This document shows positions 29,243 to 39,617 of a stretch of DNA of 64,000 nucleotides, one piece after another; within the stretch, counting starts at the first letter, position 1, and each line of letters starts with the position of its first letter. The DNA is from Paralithodes platypus. Lineage: Eukaryota; Arthropoda; Malacostraca; Decapoda; Lithodidae. Where the stretch lies: positions 20,392,811-20,456,810 of the forward strand of contig CM064481.1 in NCBI GenBank assembly GCA_032716605.1, given 5' to 3'. Made by a program: the position numbers and the translations under genes. The notes under the pieces were generated by a model. The model saw only the letters and a program-made list of their open reading frames with translations. It did no database searches and had not been told where the DNA came from.

Positions 29243-30757
29243 TCAACACAGCCAGGGACTGAACAGCCAGAAGGATGTCAGGGCGGCTGAAGTCTGACCA
29301 GAGCGTAGGCCTGCAGAAGGGAGGGGGACCGTAGCAGGGTAGCTAGGGTGAGGCGCTGAGGGTGAGTCACCGCCAAGAAGCGCGAGAAGAGGGAGTCTTC
29401 CATTGACTCCAAGCGCCCGTCGAAGCGTGACACAACCCAGCCCTGCATAGCCGACAATCGATCCGAGAGAGGCGACCCCCCTCCCAGATTGGTCGGCCCG
29501 CAGGGGCGAGCGTGAGCGGGAGCGAGACCCACGACACGAACCAGCAGCGTCGCGGCCCAAGGAAGGCGAGCGACGATGGTTGTGTCGCCGTTGAGGGACT
29601 CGTCCCCGATCATGAACGGCCGAGGGGGAAACAGCACCATCCCCCTCTTTAAGCGACACGTCAGCTCCTGAGAAAGGGGACCCCGAAACCTCGCGAAACC
29701 CCACCGAGGCAAGAGGAGGGGTACCCCCCTGGCGAGACGGTAAGTGAAGGTCAGGAAGAGAAGAATGAGGAGGAGCAGGACGACGGGAGTGGGAAGGCTG
29801 GCCGGGTGAAAGGAGGCCAGAAGGAGCCGCGGGGGGAAACAGAGCAAGGATCCCCGGGGCTGAGATAACAGGGCGGCCCGACACCGAGGCGGAGGAGGGA
29901 GGGACCTCCACCGTGGGACGAGACCGTGAAGGAAGAATAGGCACTGAAGCAGGTGAAGTAGGAGAAGCAACGACATCCAGGCGGACCCTCCTGGACAGTG
30001 TAGGAGGAGGGAGCAGAGGGCCAGCTACAGCATGAACAACCGCGCGCGGAGAGGACAACGTAAGAGGAAGTCGTCTGGGCTGGGGAAGCGGGCGGAAGGG
30101 AGTAGAGCTCCTATCCGTAGAGGCCAGGGGAGGGCGCACAGGGGCAGAGCCGCTAACCCCGGCCTCAGGGCGAGAACCATGACGAGGGCGATGGGTGTCG
30201 TCAAGGCGATCAGGAGGACGACGAGTGGCAGTAGAGGACGGACGACGAGGCGAGCGAGAGCGTGGACGGAGCTGGGGAACCCCCCGACGATGGGACGACC
30301 GGCTGCGGGACCCAGGGGAGAGGGCCCGAGCAGGGAGAGGGCCAGGTGAACGGCCTTCAGTCGGGTCAGGGATACCCAGGGCGACGCGGATCCGGTCGGC
30401 AACAAAGGCCGGGGAACGGTGGTCCACAGTCCTAATGTGGCGGGAGACCATCGTCCACACCGACGGAAGGGAAGCAGAGGCCACAGCCGCCGCCGAGGAA
30501 CCAGGGCCATGGTGCAGCACATCCACCAGGGCCAGACACGTGCCACACAGAGCAGGGAGGTAGGCCGTAGAGGACACACAGAGCGAGTGGCACAAGCAGG
30601 ACTTGTGGCTCTCCAAGCACGGGGAGCGACAACCAAGGCGAAAGCAAGGCAGCCTACCTGCACTAGAAGAACACACACCATAATCAGCACGTCGAAGGAG
30701 TAAGTGGAGAGAATGTCCAAGAAGAACCAGGGAAGGAGCATGGGGAAACAGGAACAC
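29243..30757 (-). CDS. DIRS-B Gag-like low-complexity protein
   Basis: A 504-codon minus-strand frame in the position of DIRS ORF1. It is rich in Ser, Pro and Arg, with SR-type stretches (GSRSRSSHRRG near residue 150, SRSRSRSP near 415) and a short conserved-looking segment MVSRHIRTVDHRSPAFVADRIRVALGIPDP near residue 110. No zinc knuckle. The start is uncertain because the first in-frame codon is not ATG. DIRS ORF1 proteins are thought to be nucleic-acid-binding Gag analogues; here that is inferred from position and composition. Confidence 0.5.
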   Translation of the reverse strand: MFLFPHAPSLVLLGHSLHLLLRRADYGVCSSSAGRLPCFRLGCRSPCLESHKSCLCHSLCVSSTAYLPALCGTCLALVDVLHHGPGSSAAAVASASLPSVWTMVSRHIRTVDHRSPAFVADRIRVALGIPDPTEGRSPGPLPARALSPGSRSRSSHRRGVPQLRPRSRSPRRPSSTATRRPPDRLDDTHRPRHGSRPEAGVSGSAPVRPPLASTDRSSTPFRPLPQPRRLPLTLSSPRAVVHAVAGPLLPPPTLSRRVRLDVVASPTSPASVPILPSRSRPTVEVPPSSASVSGRPVISAPGILALFPPAAPSGLLSPGQPSHSRRPAPPHSSLPDLHLPSRQGGTPPLASVGFREVSGSPFSGADVSLKEGDGAVSPSAVHDRGRVPQRRHNHRRSPSLGRDAAGSCRGSRSRSRSPLRADQSGRGVASLGSIVGYAGLGCVTLRRALGVNGRLPLLALLGGDSPSAPHPSYPATVPLPSAGLRSGQTSAALTSFWLFSPWLC

Positions 30758-30852
30758 ACATGCAAACAGGTATCCGTACTCACCCTAAACTGGGAGCACA
30801 GAGGTAGGTGAGGAGGGCGGCCGAGGCGGAAGAGCACTAGCAGAACCTGCAA

Positions 30853-32104
30853 AGATGGAGAAAGTGTTAACCACCACTCAACATCTTACATGCAGGGCCT
30901 ATAACACCAGTAAAGTGCATACACCAATATAGTATCAGGCAACAAGATGACATAAAAAAAAATCAATAGTGAAAGCCAACTATTACCGCAAATTTGCGGG
31001 CCAATGGAGGCATAACCGTACCGACACCACCCTCCCGCAATTTTGCGGGACCCCCCAACGATCTCCGCAAATTTGCGGGGAGCCGAAACGTCCCAGAGGA
31101 CCGAATCGAGCTCCCGCAAATTTGCGGGACCGGCCGAGATGGTCCGGCGCCGAAAAAAGCGAGAGGAGCGTCTAGGGAATACCAAAAAAGGCCACAAAAA
31201 ATGCGTCATCTCCTTATGAACTCCAAGCAATGATGGCCATCAAGCTGAGCAGTGTCTTCCTTGAATTTATCCTGACTCAACCGGTAAAGGGAGAGGCAAG
31301 GAAGACACACCAGGGGAGAGGAGGCACATCCCCCAGGAACCACCCAACCCACAGAGATAGAGCAAAGCCCATGAGGAGAAGTGGCAGGGAGGGTGGTTTC
31401 GCACAAACAGGGGCCCCCGTGAGGTACCCCTGGATTGGGCAAAAGACTATGAAAGGATGGAGGTGAAACAGGAAGAGAAAACAAAAACCAGTAAATGAAA
31501 CTGGTGAGAAAAAGGGTGGCCTAGCCGTGAGCAGAGAATGTGTCAGGGGCGAAAAACCCTGTGGTGTGAAAGAGGGGCCCCCGTGGGGTACCCCTGGAGT
31601 ATCACGAACCACCTGTCGCCCAGGCCCTTGAGACACAGTGAAGGACTCGAAAGGGGGGACTCGGGAATAACGCTAATAATGCGGCCGACACAAACTCTAC
31701 AAATAGCACCGCCACCAACGAAATCTCAGATTGTTTACCAACGGTACACCTAGGCTATGAAAAAAATGAAAACTCATAGGGGCATAGCAATTCCTGAATG
31801 AGAAAACGAGCTAGGCTAAATTAAGCTAAAAGCTAAACTATGCCCAGACTAACAGGAAAAAAGAATATGAAAAGAGAAAGAATGAAAAACATATACGAGG
31901 AACGCCAGGCGCCCCCGTACCTTCGGTAGGCTATTTCCACACGCGTCTCCATTATACACACTTAGGAGCCCATTTACGTGTGCCCTAGATCACGTAACAT
32001 CTGTCTTACAAAAAAGAAGGCCAGATAAGCCGAAACGAACCTAAACAGGGTGAATTAAAGGAGCACAACAAAAGCGACTTCATTCAATGGAGCGCGTGAA
32101 AAAA
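30853..32104 (-). other. DIRS-B 5' leader
   Basis: A 1.25-kb noncoding region between the terminal repeat and the Gag-like frame. It holds four CGCAAATTTGCG palindromes (30986-31128) and two copies of a ggggcccccgtg(a/g)ggtacc unit (near 31410 and 31577). No gene was recognised. Confidence 0.6.
30986..31128. repeat. Four copies of a CCGCAAATTTGCGG palindrome
   Basis: Perfect or near-perfect palindromes at 30986-30999, 31034-31049 (central AATTTT variant), 31065-31078 and 31113-31128, spaced 31-49 bp apart in unrelated sequence. The pattern resembles a multi-site binding region for a dimeric protein or a set of RNA hairpins in the leader. Confidence 0.85.
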
Positions 32105-32402
32105 TGATGACAAGAGAGGGTCGCTCATGCGCACTTTCGACAGGGATCTGCACATGACGGAACACGGGATGGGCCTTAAGCGGTAACTAAGGTAAACCCC
32201 TTTTTCTTCTCTTCTATGCTTTTTTCACCTTCGGTGGTAGTTTTGGTTAATGTACAACGTCTCCTAGAGCAAGATAAGTAGACTCTAGACGTTTTCTTTT
32301 TAACCGCGGTTGGAATGACGACATAGCAGTCAAAATAGACAAGTCGTCATTGCAATTAGGTTAATAGCCTTGATGTTGGATTTGCCAAGACTACTAACAA
32401 AT
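32105..32402 (-). repeat. DIRS-B inverted terminal repeat (5' side)
   Basis: Inverted partner of 24388-24687. It runs from tgatgacaagagagggtcgc to ctactaacaaatt. Transcription of the element would begin in or near this repeat on the minus strand; no promoter was assigned. Confidence 0.88.
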
Positions 32403-32403
32403 T

Positions 32404-33142
32404 GCCTATATTGTGATCTCAATTTATGAACCATAAAAAGAAGATATTATTGGTTATTTTTCTAAACTTGTGTATAACTTTACACAGGAATGTCCAATTT
32501 TTTTGTTTCTATTTTTTAAATCTCCAAAGTGTCCGAAGTTTGGACAGTGGTGTCTGGATACAGTATTGCAATCATGTGGTACTTAGACGATTGCTTAATT
32601 CTGGCAGATTCCCCATGACAAATCATGCTCCTTCTCAGACTAAGCAGTGGGTAGGTATACTGTGGGATACCCAATCACTCACGATTCGACAGCTCCGACA
32701 ACGCCTCTAAATTCAGACGGCAGTTATTCCTATTCATGCACAGCCACACAGTCATGAGACGCCAATGGGAGTAGTTAATTGGCACGCTAAATTGGGTTCA
32801 ATTGATAGTCCCTTTTGGCTGCATAAGGTTAAACCAACTCATACTAAAAAGCAACTATCTCTTTCCACTCATTCCGGCAGGGAAACTTTGGCCAGTCCCA
32901 TGCATTATTGTCAGCCTTTTGGCATTCTGGTCTCAGATAGACGTTCTGACCTCGGCACAGACATGGATCGATCCTGCTCCGCAAGTCTGGATAAACATGG
33001 ATGTGTTGGGAACCCAAGGTTAGTGTTATCAGTCCTCCGAGGGACACCAATGTTCAAGGTCGGTGGTCTAAATTCCACAATCTGCACATCAATGCAAAAG
33101 AATCAACTGTTCTACTCTATTTTCTTTAAACCTACGGTTTGT
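32404..33142 (+). pseudogene. DIRS-C pol fragment, first part
   Basis: Decayed DIRS RT end and RNase H start across several frames: QTKQWVGILWDTQSLTI (32640-32690), SLIPAGKLWPVP (near 32870), WIDPAPQVWINMD (near 32970, expected WVDTDAS) and HINAKESTV (near 33090). It aligns in order with DIRS-A 30-540. It is cut at about 33142 by an RTE-like LINE and resumes at 49906. Confidence 0.75.
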
Positions 33143-33372
33143 GCTGGAAAGTGTGAATAGGAATCTGAGATGTAAAATGGAGGGAGTGTAAGAAACTGTT
33201 CTGGAAAGAAGTCAAGAAAGTTAGGGAAGGTAGCAAGGGAAACAGTAAGGGTGTGAAAGATAAGAAAGGGAGAATGCTAGCCGAGAAGCAAGAGAGTATC
33301 GAAAGATGGAGGGAGTACTTCAACGAGTTGCTAAATGTAAGGAATGAAGAGCCAGCAAACCTAGTTGGATAT

Positions 33373-36300
33373 TGTTATGCCCTGATTTTCTACAGGTTTA
33401 CCTGAGTGTAGGTAGGTTCGGCAGGACTGGGCTATGGGGCTTCATGCACAGGACACAAATGAAAGCAATAGAGGTCATAAATAATAGCTGAGTAAATGGT
33501 TTATAATGCAGCTTTATTCTCCGAAAAATCACTGGTAGAATATTGGTTATATGTGAATTCGAAACAATGGCAAATTGGATAAGTCTGTGTGTACTTCTGG
33601 ACTTTTATAATCTCTTAGCACTGTTCGCGGATTTGGATAGAGTTCGTTCGCCTCCCACTTCCAACGTTCAGGAATAATTCTTCTGATCACCTGTCCTCAA
33701 CGATACGTAGGCTATGGAAATCCTTAGTTATCTTGAGCTGGTGTGTCGGGGGTTAACAGCGACTCCGTGGCCATCCAAGTTGTCCGGTAGTGTAGAGAAG
33801 GTTTACAGTTGGGCTAATTTGTCTAGCCGTTGATGACACGTCGTTATGGGACTCCTACTGAAAGCCTTAAATGCCTCTGTCATCGGCATAGCCAGAGAAA
33901 ACAGTGGATCGAAATAACATAAGACAATCGGGAGAACGACTTTTCTTACTAATTCTGGCCTTATGAGGAGGTTCAGACGTGCAAACGGCTTTTCGCCTTT
34001 CGGTCAAACAGACAATTGTTTGCCTAGGAATCTTCTCGTCGAGTTTTCTCCTAAACTCGCGTAATCCCTTCTAACATAACCAGATCTTTCTATCTGGGAC
34101 CGGTTATGAGTTATGATTGCTCTTAAACCCAAAGTAGTGGCGAACCGGCTGACAATACGTTTATGAGACAATCAATAAGAATTTACGAATCGGTTGTTGA
34201 AAGATATAATCTTGCCCCTGGTTTCTCAGTTGCAACAATATATTGGTCAAGGATTGATTCATTCCCTCACAGAGGCACTTGGATCGCGAACACCGCAAAT
34301 CACTGTATATCCTGAGGGTGGAGCTGGGTAATATATCCACGACTTGCGGCACTTCCGTGACGTAGCTTATATTCTCTCTAACTGGCTTGTTTTTTGGCGC
34401 GCAACTATATATATATGGAGGGGGGTTCCTTTGTCTAACTTTTGGATGTCGGAGGGGAATACAAGTTAATTTAATCCCTTGGTTGAAGAGGGTAGCATTA
34501 AAGGTCTATTATAAAGTTGGCATGTAGGCCGCAATAGGAATTACCTTTTTTCTGACATTTACTCTAAGACAAAATAATCATTAATATGAGTTGAGGGAGG
34601 ATGTTGGGGAAACAAAAAGCTAGTTTGCCCAGCGCCTTTGGGCTCAAGCGGTAAGGCAGCCTACGTTAATATTATCTCTAGAATCCTCCTCTGAGTTAGC
34701 TGAAATGCTATTAGGAGTCTAAGACGGGTTAAGGGGGACTTGGGGGTTAGATAGGAACGGGATAAAAATAGGATTTAGGATGGAATCGAAAACTTGGAGG
34801 TTGGTATGGGTTGTAACTACCTGGAGTTTCTAGCAAGAATTTGGCGGGCATAAGGAGGTAGGTAGTCCTACGCGAGGGGGAGATGCTGGGCCTCTTTGAG
34901 GGGAGAAAAAAGGGGGGTTAGCCTCGAGCGCATTAATTCACTGCCCCAGGTTGTAGGGGTGGTTAGTTATGTTAGGGGATAGTTAAAGGAGGTACCAAAT
35001 AGGTTTGTACTCTCTGCTTACGGAAGCTTGAGAAAATGACTTGCTCGGCACAATTTAACATGCTGATGGCATCCTTTATAGAGGGAGCTATTAAGCTCGG
35101 GTTGGTATGGAAAAACGACAGGGTGGATAAAAGGTTACCTAAGCATGCTTGTTACTACGCAAAGTATTGGTGGATTAATGAGAGTTAACTTAGGAAAAAA
35201 TGACATGCATGAATTGGACGGTATTTTTGCCGTCGTTAATATAAAAGTATAGGACCTGGTTGAATAACTCAAGTTCAATTGTATAACTACTTAGGTGCTA
35301 GAACGAATCCCAGAGCATGGGGTAATATACGTTTATCATTTAAATGGAGAGAAAAACTAGGTGGCTTCCCTAGAGCTCTCTGAGAGGATTGTATTCAGAT
35401 TTGTTAATTAATCTTATATAAAACAACAGAGTAGTGTGGACTGTGGACTACAAGGGATGACTGATTAGATGTATAATAGGTGTGGAAAGAGACGGAAAAG
35501 GAGGAACACAAGGGTGAAGGAAAAAGAAATACTTAACTTACGAAAACGAAATGCGGGTATAAAATGACGGTATTAGTCGTTAATATAAAGCGAATGAACC
35601 CTGGTTGAAATGCACGGAATACGATTCGACATGGGCAGTGCCTCTGTGTCAGATCATATCGATTGGGCAATTTCTGGTTCATATAATATCCTAGGCACTA
35701 AAACGAAACAGCTGAGCTTGGGGTCGGTGGATGTGACATATTTATGGCCTATACCCTCTTTCAAGGGGGTGGGAGGGGGGCATAGCCTCGCGCGTTCTAC
35801 CCCTACGGTTCAGGTGGGGAGTGTGGTTTACTTAGGTTAGAGGATCGTGAACGAGATACTAGAATAGGTTTGCACTCTCGGTATACTGGGGTTCGAGTCG
35901 GAACTGACTCGGCACGGAATATAAAAACATCCTGATGGGCGTCATGCGAGAGGAAGGTTTGTGCAGTTGGGTTGGTAGGCCTACGGAGAGAGGACAAAAG
36001 GACAGGGTGGCTCAAAAGTTTACCACTGGGCACGCGGTCACTAAGCAGAGTAGCGTGAATAAAACTTTTTCTTTAACTTAGGAATGGGTACATGCATGAG
36101 TGACATCGATCTATCTCATAATGGAGAGAGAGAGACTAGGTAGTTTTCCTGCACTTCTCTGGAGATGATCGTATGCAAATTGGATATTAGTAATTATATA
36201 AATCAACAGATATGGATTAGTACAAGCACAGGGTTAGGTTAGTTTTCTGTGGATCGGTGGCATACATAGTAAAATGGGTTTTCATTGGGTAACAATTGTT

Positions 36301-37094
36301 GAGGCGGTTGTACCGAGTTCAACACCGTGGATACACACGATGCGGGTATTATAGTTTACGTCTTTAAAAATTAGGGGGCAGGGTTGTTACATAATTAAAT
36401 ACCTGACTGACCTAATCACGATCTGATTGGTTGTTGAATGGAGACAAGTTGTCTTTAGATCACCGTCGTACCTACACAATGAAAGTAACATATATAGTCT
36501 GTATGCATGGTTGGTACCTTCATTAAATACATACTTAGTCGGTACATCAAGAATGTTCATTGTTAAAGTAATGTGGTTTGTATATTAGAAGGCTGTGATT
36601 GAGGAGACGTATACATATGTGGTTATGTGAAAGGAAGAAAACGAAGTTGGTGTGTTGTGGGTGTCTTGGATGTGGGAACCTAGTACTTGTGGTCGACGTG
36701 CCTTTGGACCTTTTGTTTTCTGGCCGTGTTGGGGTCGATCCTTTGGTCCCGTCGTTTGAACCTAACATATTCGAAAGGTTGTGAGTATAACACCTTTGGT
36801 CGAAGTGTCTTTGTGATCTCTTGTTTTCCTGCCGTGTTGGGGTCGATCCTTTGTTTCCTTCGTTTGAACCTAACATATTCGAAAGGTTGTGAGTATAACA
36901 CCTTTGGTCGAAGTGTCTTTGGGATCTCTTGTTTTCCGGCCGTGTCCTCTTCCTTTAATCCTGTGGGTGCGTATTTTTCTTTCCGGCTGTTGGGTCCTTT
37001 CGTCCCTGCCGGCTTCCGTTCTGGTTCTTGCGGAATTGTTACTGGGTTGTGGGTCGGGAGGTTGGTGGGGGACATTCTTCTTGGTGGTATTTTA
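33373..37094 (-). repeat. 3' LTR of the long-LTR Gypsy
   Basis: 3722 bp, from TGTTATGCCCTG to GGTGGTATTTTA on the plus strand. It contains the end of the extra reading frame and its tandem repeats (36700-36960) and a TATATATATA stretch near 34407. No independent gene was recognised in the remaining 3.2 kb. Confidence 0.92.
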
Positions 37095-37747
37095 CTTCCC
37101 TCCCCTTCGTCGTAGGTTCGTCCCCGAGCCTCAAGGGTGAAGAAGAAAGAGAGTCCTTGGTGGTGTGTCATAGGTAGTGTATGTAGGAGTTCCCACCAAT
37201 GGATGGAGCGGGCATCCGAGGTTTTGAGGGGATCGATGATTACCTGAAGGAATGACGTAGTGGTGTTTATTATGGAGGCTGTGATTGCTTCGTCGGGGGC
37301 TGGAATGCGGACTACGTGTCCAGAGTCTGTGGATATTTTAACTCTCTTAATGAATGGTGTCGTGTTCATTGGGGTGGCTAAGTGGTGAGTTGGGGAGGGT
37401 GGTGGGAGGTGGGGCTTTACTTTTATTGGTTTGTTTACAGTCTGGCGGACCGCTAGGTTTGCGGTTAGCGTAGGGTTTCCCTTTACGTCTGGAGGCTGTC
37501 TGGGGTACTGGGAGGGGGTTTGTTGTTGGGGGGGTAGTTGACCTTGAGTTTTTGTTGTCATGGTGGGTAGGTGAAGAGCGTTTACTGTTATGTTTTCTAT
37601 GGGTATAGGGAGGCTGGGTAGACAGAGTGCGGTTTGGTGTTGGGGGTTGAATAGGGGCAAGTCGTAGTATAGGTGTGTGGATTGTTTGAGAGGTCGCGGT
37701 TTTGTTTGTATTAGTTGCGTGGATAGGAGAAAATCGGAGAGGTCGGG
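36680..37747 (-). CDS. Extra reading frame part 2, running into the 3' LTR
   Basis: In the same frame as part 1, after the double stop. It has a Pro-rich start, then a more ordered-looking segment (VVRIPAPDEAITASIINTTT and onward to SIHWWELLHTLP). It passes through the polypurine tract into the 3' LTR. The last 100 residues are two tandem copies of a roughly 35-aa unit (KTLRPKVLYSQPFEYVRFKR core) plus a partial third. Function unknown; no membrane segment. Confidence 0.45.
   Translation of the reverse strand, partial: PDLSDFLLSTQLIQTKPRPLKQSTHLYYDLPLFNPQHQTALCLPSLPIPIENITVNALHLPTMTTKTQGQLPPQQQTPSQYPRQPPDVKGNPTLTANLAVRQTVNKPIKVKPHLPPPSPTHHLATPMNTTPFIKRVKISTDSGHVVRIPAPDEAITASIINTTTSFLQVIIDPLKTSDARSIHWWELLHTLPMTHHQGLSFFFTLEARGRTYDEGEGSKIPPRRMSPTNLPTHNPVTIPQEPERKPAGTKGPNSRKEKYAPTGLKEEDTAGKQEIPKTLRPKVLYSQPFEYVRFKRRKQRIDPNTAGKQEITKTLRPKVLYSQPFEYVRFKRRDQRIDPNTARKQKVQRHVDHKY
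36700..36960 (-). repeat. About 108-bp tandem repeats in the LTR
   Basis: Two and a half copies of a unit containing acacctttggtcgaagtgtc and cgtttgaacctaacatattc. The same array is at 47080-47340 in the other LTR. The unit length is a multiple of three, so the encoded peptide repeats in register. Confidence 0.85.
37095..37112 (-). other. Polypurine tract, long-LTR Gypsy
   Basis: The minus strand reads GAAGGGGAGGGAAG directly before the 3' LTR start TAAAATACC. It lies inside an open reading frame (GEGSKIP). Confidence 0.65.
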
Positions 37748-37750
37748 TTA

Positions 37751-38603
37751 CTAGGCGTCCTGATGTAGTTCGTAGGGGGGGGGGGGGGGGGGGCGATTTA
37801 TGATTTCGGGGCTTGATTCACTGGATGAGGTTCTGTATTGGGGTAGGGTTTGGTTGGGGTTTCGAGGAGGTGAGTTGGGAAGAGTGTTAGTGGGCGTATT
37901 TGTGGTCGATGAGGTAGGTGTTTTGTGGTGTTTCTTTATGGAGGAAGGGATGGTGGAAGGAAACGGTGCAGTGAAGGGGGGTGTGAGTCTAATCGGTAGG
38001 GAAAAGGGGTGTAAGTTGATGGTCATTTCGGAGCAGCTGGGTTGGTTGTCAATTATGCCGGTTGTTGGATTCTGGAGGGCATAATTGTGATCTAAGATGT
38101 TGGGGGGTTGGCGATGGGAGAACTGGGAGATGTGGATTTGGAGGAGGCTGGTTGTGGACTGGGGGTTGATGGGGGAGAAGGGGTTGGTGAGGAAGTTAGA
38201 GGTGTTTCTATGGAAGCGGCGGGGCTGTCTTTCTTTTGAAATGAGCAGGTCGGTGGGGGTTTGTGGGTGGAAGTAGAAGTTTTGTGTTGGTGGAAACGTG
38301 GTAATGTAGTTCTTTTCCGCAGGTGTTTGGTAGGCCGTGGTTTGGTAGGGTAGGTTTTGGATAAGACATGTGGCCGTAGTTGGTAACGGTGGGTGGCTTG
38401 AGAGTGTTGGGGAGGTATGGTTTTTGTTTGTTGATATTTGTTGTGCAGAGCTGAAGGAATAGGTACCGAAGGGGGGGGGTGTTACCGCGGGTGACAATGT
38501 GAAGGGGGCAGGGGTTCGGGGGGTATGCTGGCGAAAGGGATAGGTGGGGTAGGAGGGGATGGTGGTGTGGTGATGTTGGTCGGGGGGGGGGGGGGGGGGG
38601 GTT
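37751..38603 (-). CDS. Pro/Thr-rich extra reading frame, part 1
   Basis: This follows the integrase GPY/F domain across a 20-nt C run (coding strand of 38582-38601). 284 residues rich in Pro, Thr, Asn and His with no hydrophobic segment, so no sign of an envelope protein. It ends with PPPPPPYELHQDA and a double stop (TAG TAA), just after another 19-nt C run (37775-37793). It could be a long integrase C-terminal tail or a separate ORF. Function unknown. Confidence 0.45.
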
Positions 38604-38699
38604 TCCACAAGAGGTGCGGTTGGGTACAGGGGGTTGTAAACTCGTCATCAGGGTTGGTAGGGGAAATACTGTCCTCGTTAGTAAGGGGTTTAAATATTC

Positions 38700-39617
38700 T
38701 AACGAATCTATTTCGGTAGGTGCGAGTCTCGCCGTGATAATTGATGGTGGTTTGGAAGGCATTTGGAATTTGGGTGACAATATAAGGTCCGAATATCTTG
38801 GGCCTAATTTATTGATGACCGGAAGTTTGGCCACCATCACGGTATCGTGAATGGCGAAGGGGTTCTGGTCAAGGGAATTGTCATTTTTTGTGTCTTGTCA
38901 GTTTTGGGCGGTGTGTAGGGTGTTTTGAAGTTGCTGCAAAGGGTCAATTTGGAGGGATGTAGTGGAGGGGTGTGCTTGGTGATGAAAGGGTAGCAGGAAG
39001 GGTGCTACGCCATACACACGTTCATGGGATGAAATTCCGTCTTCTTTGGGGCAGGTGTTCATACCCCACTGGATCATTTTTAACTGAGAGGGCCAGTCGG
39101 TGGTGTTGAGAGCAATCATCCGGGTACGTAATTGGTTGTTAATCGTACGGTGACTGTGCTCGCAGACGGCGTTTCCTTGCGGCCAGTAAGGGGAGGAGTG
39201 TTTGACCTTTAGTCCGCATTGCTTTGAGAATTCTTCCCAAACCTGACCACTGAATTCCGGAGCGTTGTCTGATAATATCGCAATAGGTAAGCCAAAAATG
39301 GGAAAAACTTCAGTGGCGAGGAGGGTGGCCACTGTGGTGGCAGTGTGATCTTTGGCGGGGCAAGCTATGAGAAATTTTTAGTAAATGTCAACAAAGGAGA
39401 CGACATAACGGTTGCCGGCTCAAGCAGGGAAAGGGCCCATTACATCCAGGGAAAGTATCTGGAAGGGTTTCCGAGCTGAAATGGTGCCAGCGGGTCCTGC
39501 TGTGCGGCATCTGTCTTTACCCAGTGCACAGGGTTTGCATGCTTCGGTCACGCGCTTGGCAATTCCGGAGGGGTTGGGTGTCCAATACTGGTCCTGGAAG
39601 ATTTTGAGCATTTTCTT
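38700..39617 (-). pseudogene. Integrase of the long-LTR Gypsy (multiple stops)
   Basis: Integrase continues in fragments: zinc domain end (ACKPCALGK), then ILSLDVMGPFPA, a stop at about 39420, NRYVVSFVDIY, another stop near 39380, TTVATLLATEVF, AILSDNAPEFSG and PQGNAVCEHSHRTI (the D, D and E positions are present), a stop near 38895, and after a 1-nt loss near 38807 a GPY/F domain (IFGPYIVTQIPNAF). At least four nonsense codons including the one at 39617 make integrase non-functional in this copy. Confidence 0.82.

Larger units (their letters stand above)
24341..32403 (-). mobile_element. Structurally complete DIRS retrotransposon DIRS-B
   Basis: An 8.06-kb element read on the minus strand. 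Inverted terminal repeats of about 300 bp lie at 24388-24687 and 32105-32402. An ICR at 24750-24863 is complementary to both outer ends in the circle-junction order. Order on the minus strand is leader, Gag-like frame (30757-29243), RT/RNase H (28175-26336), tyrosine recombinase (26645-25232), ICR, terminal repeat. No target duplication was found, as expected for YR integration. Repeats are nearly identical, implying recent movement, yet the coding part is frameshifted and A-poor on the coding strand. Confidence 0.88.

Noticed and set aside
34161..36033. Small frames in the long LTR repeated at 44.5-46.4 kb
   Set aside because: Repeated only because the LTR is repeated; no start context or motif supporting a gene.
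36680..38603. Envelope gene of a retrovirus-like Gypsy
   Set aside because: No signal peptide, cleavage site or membrane segment visible; composition is Pro/Thr-rich and low complexity.
37800..38850. Gly-rich plus-strand frames opposite the extra reading frame
   Set aside because: Complement of Pro-rich coding; no homology and opposite to the element's orientation.
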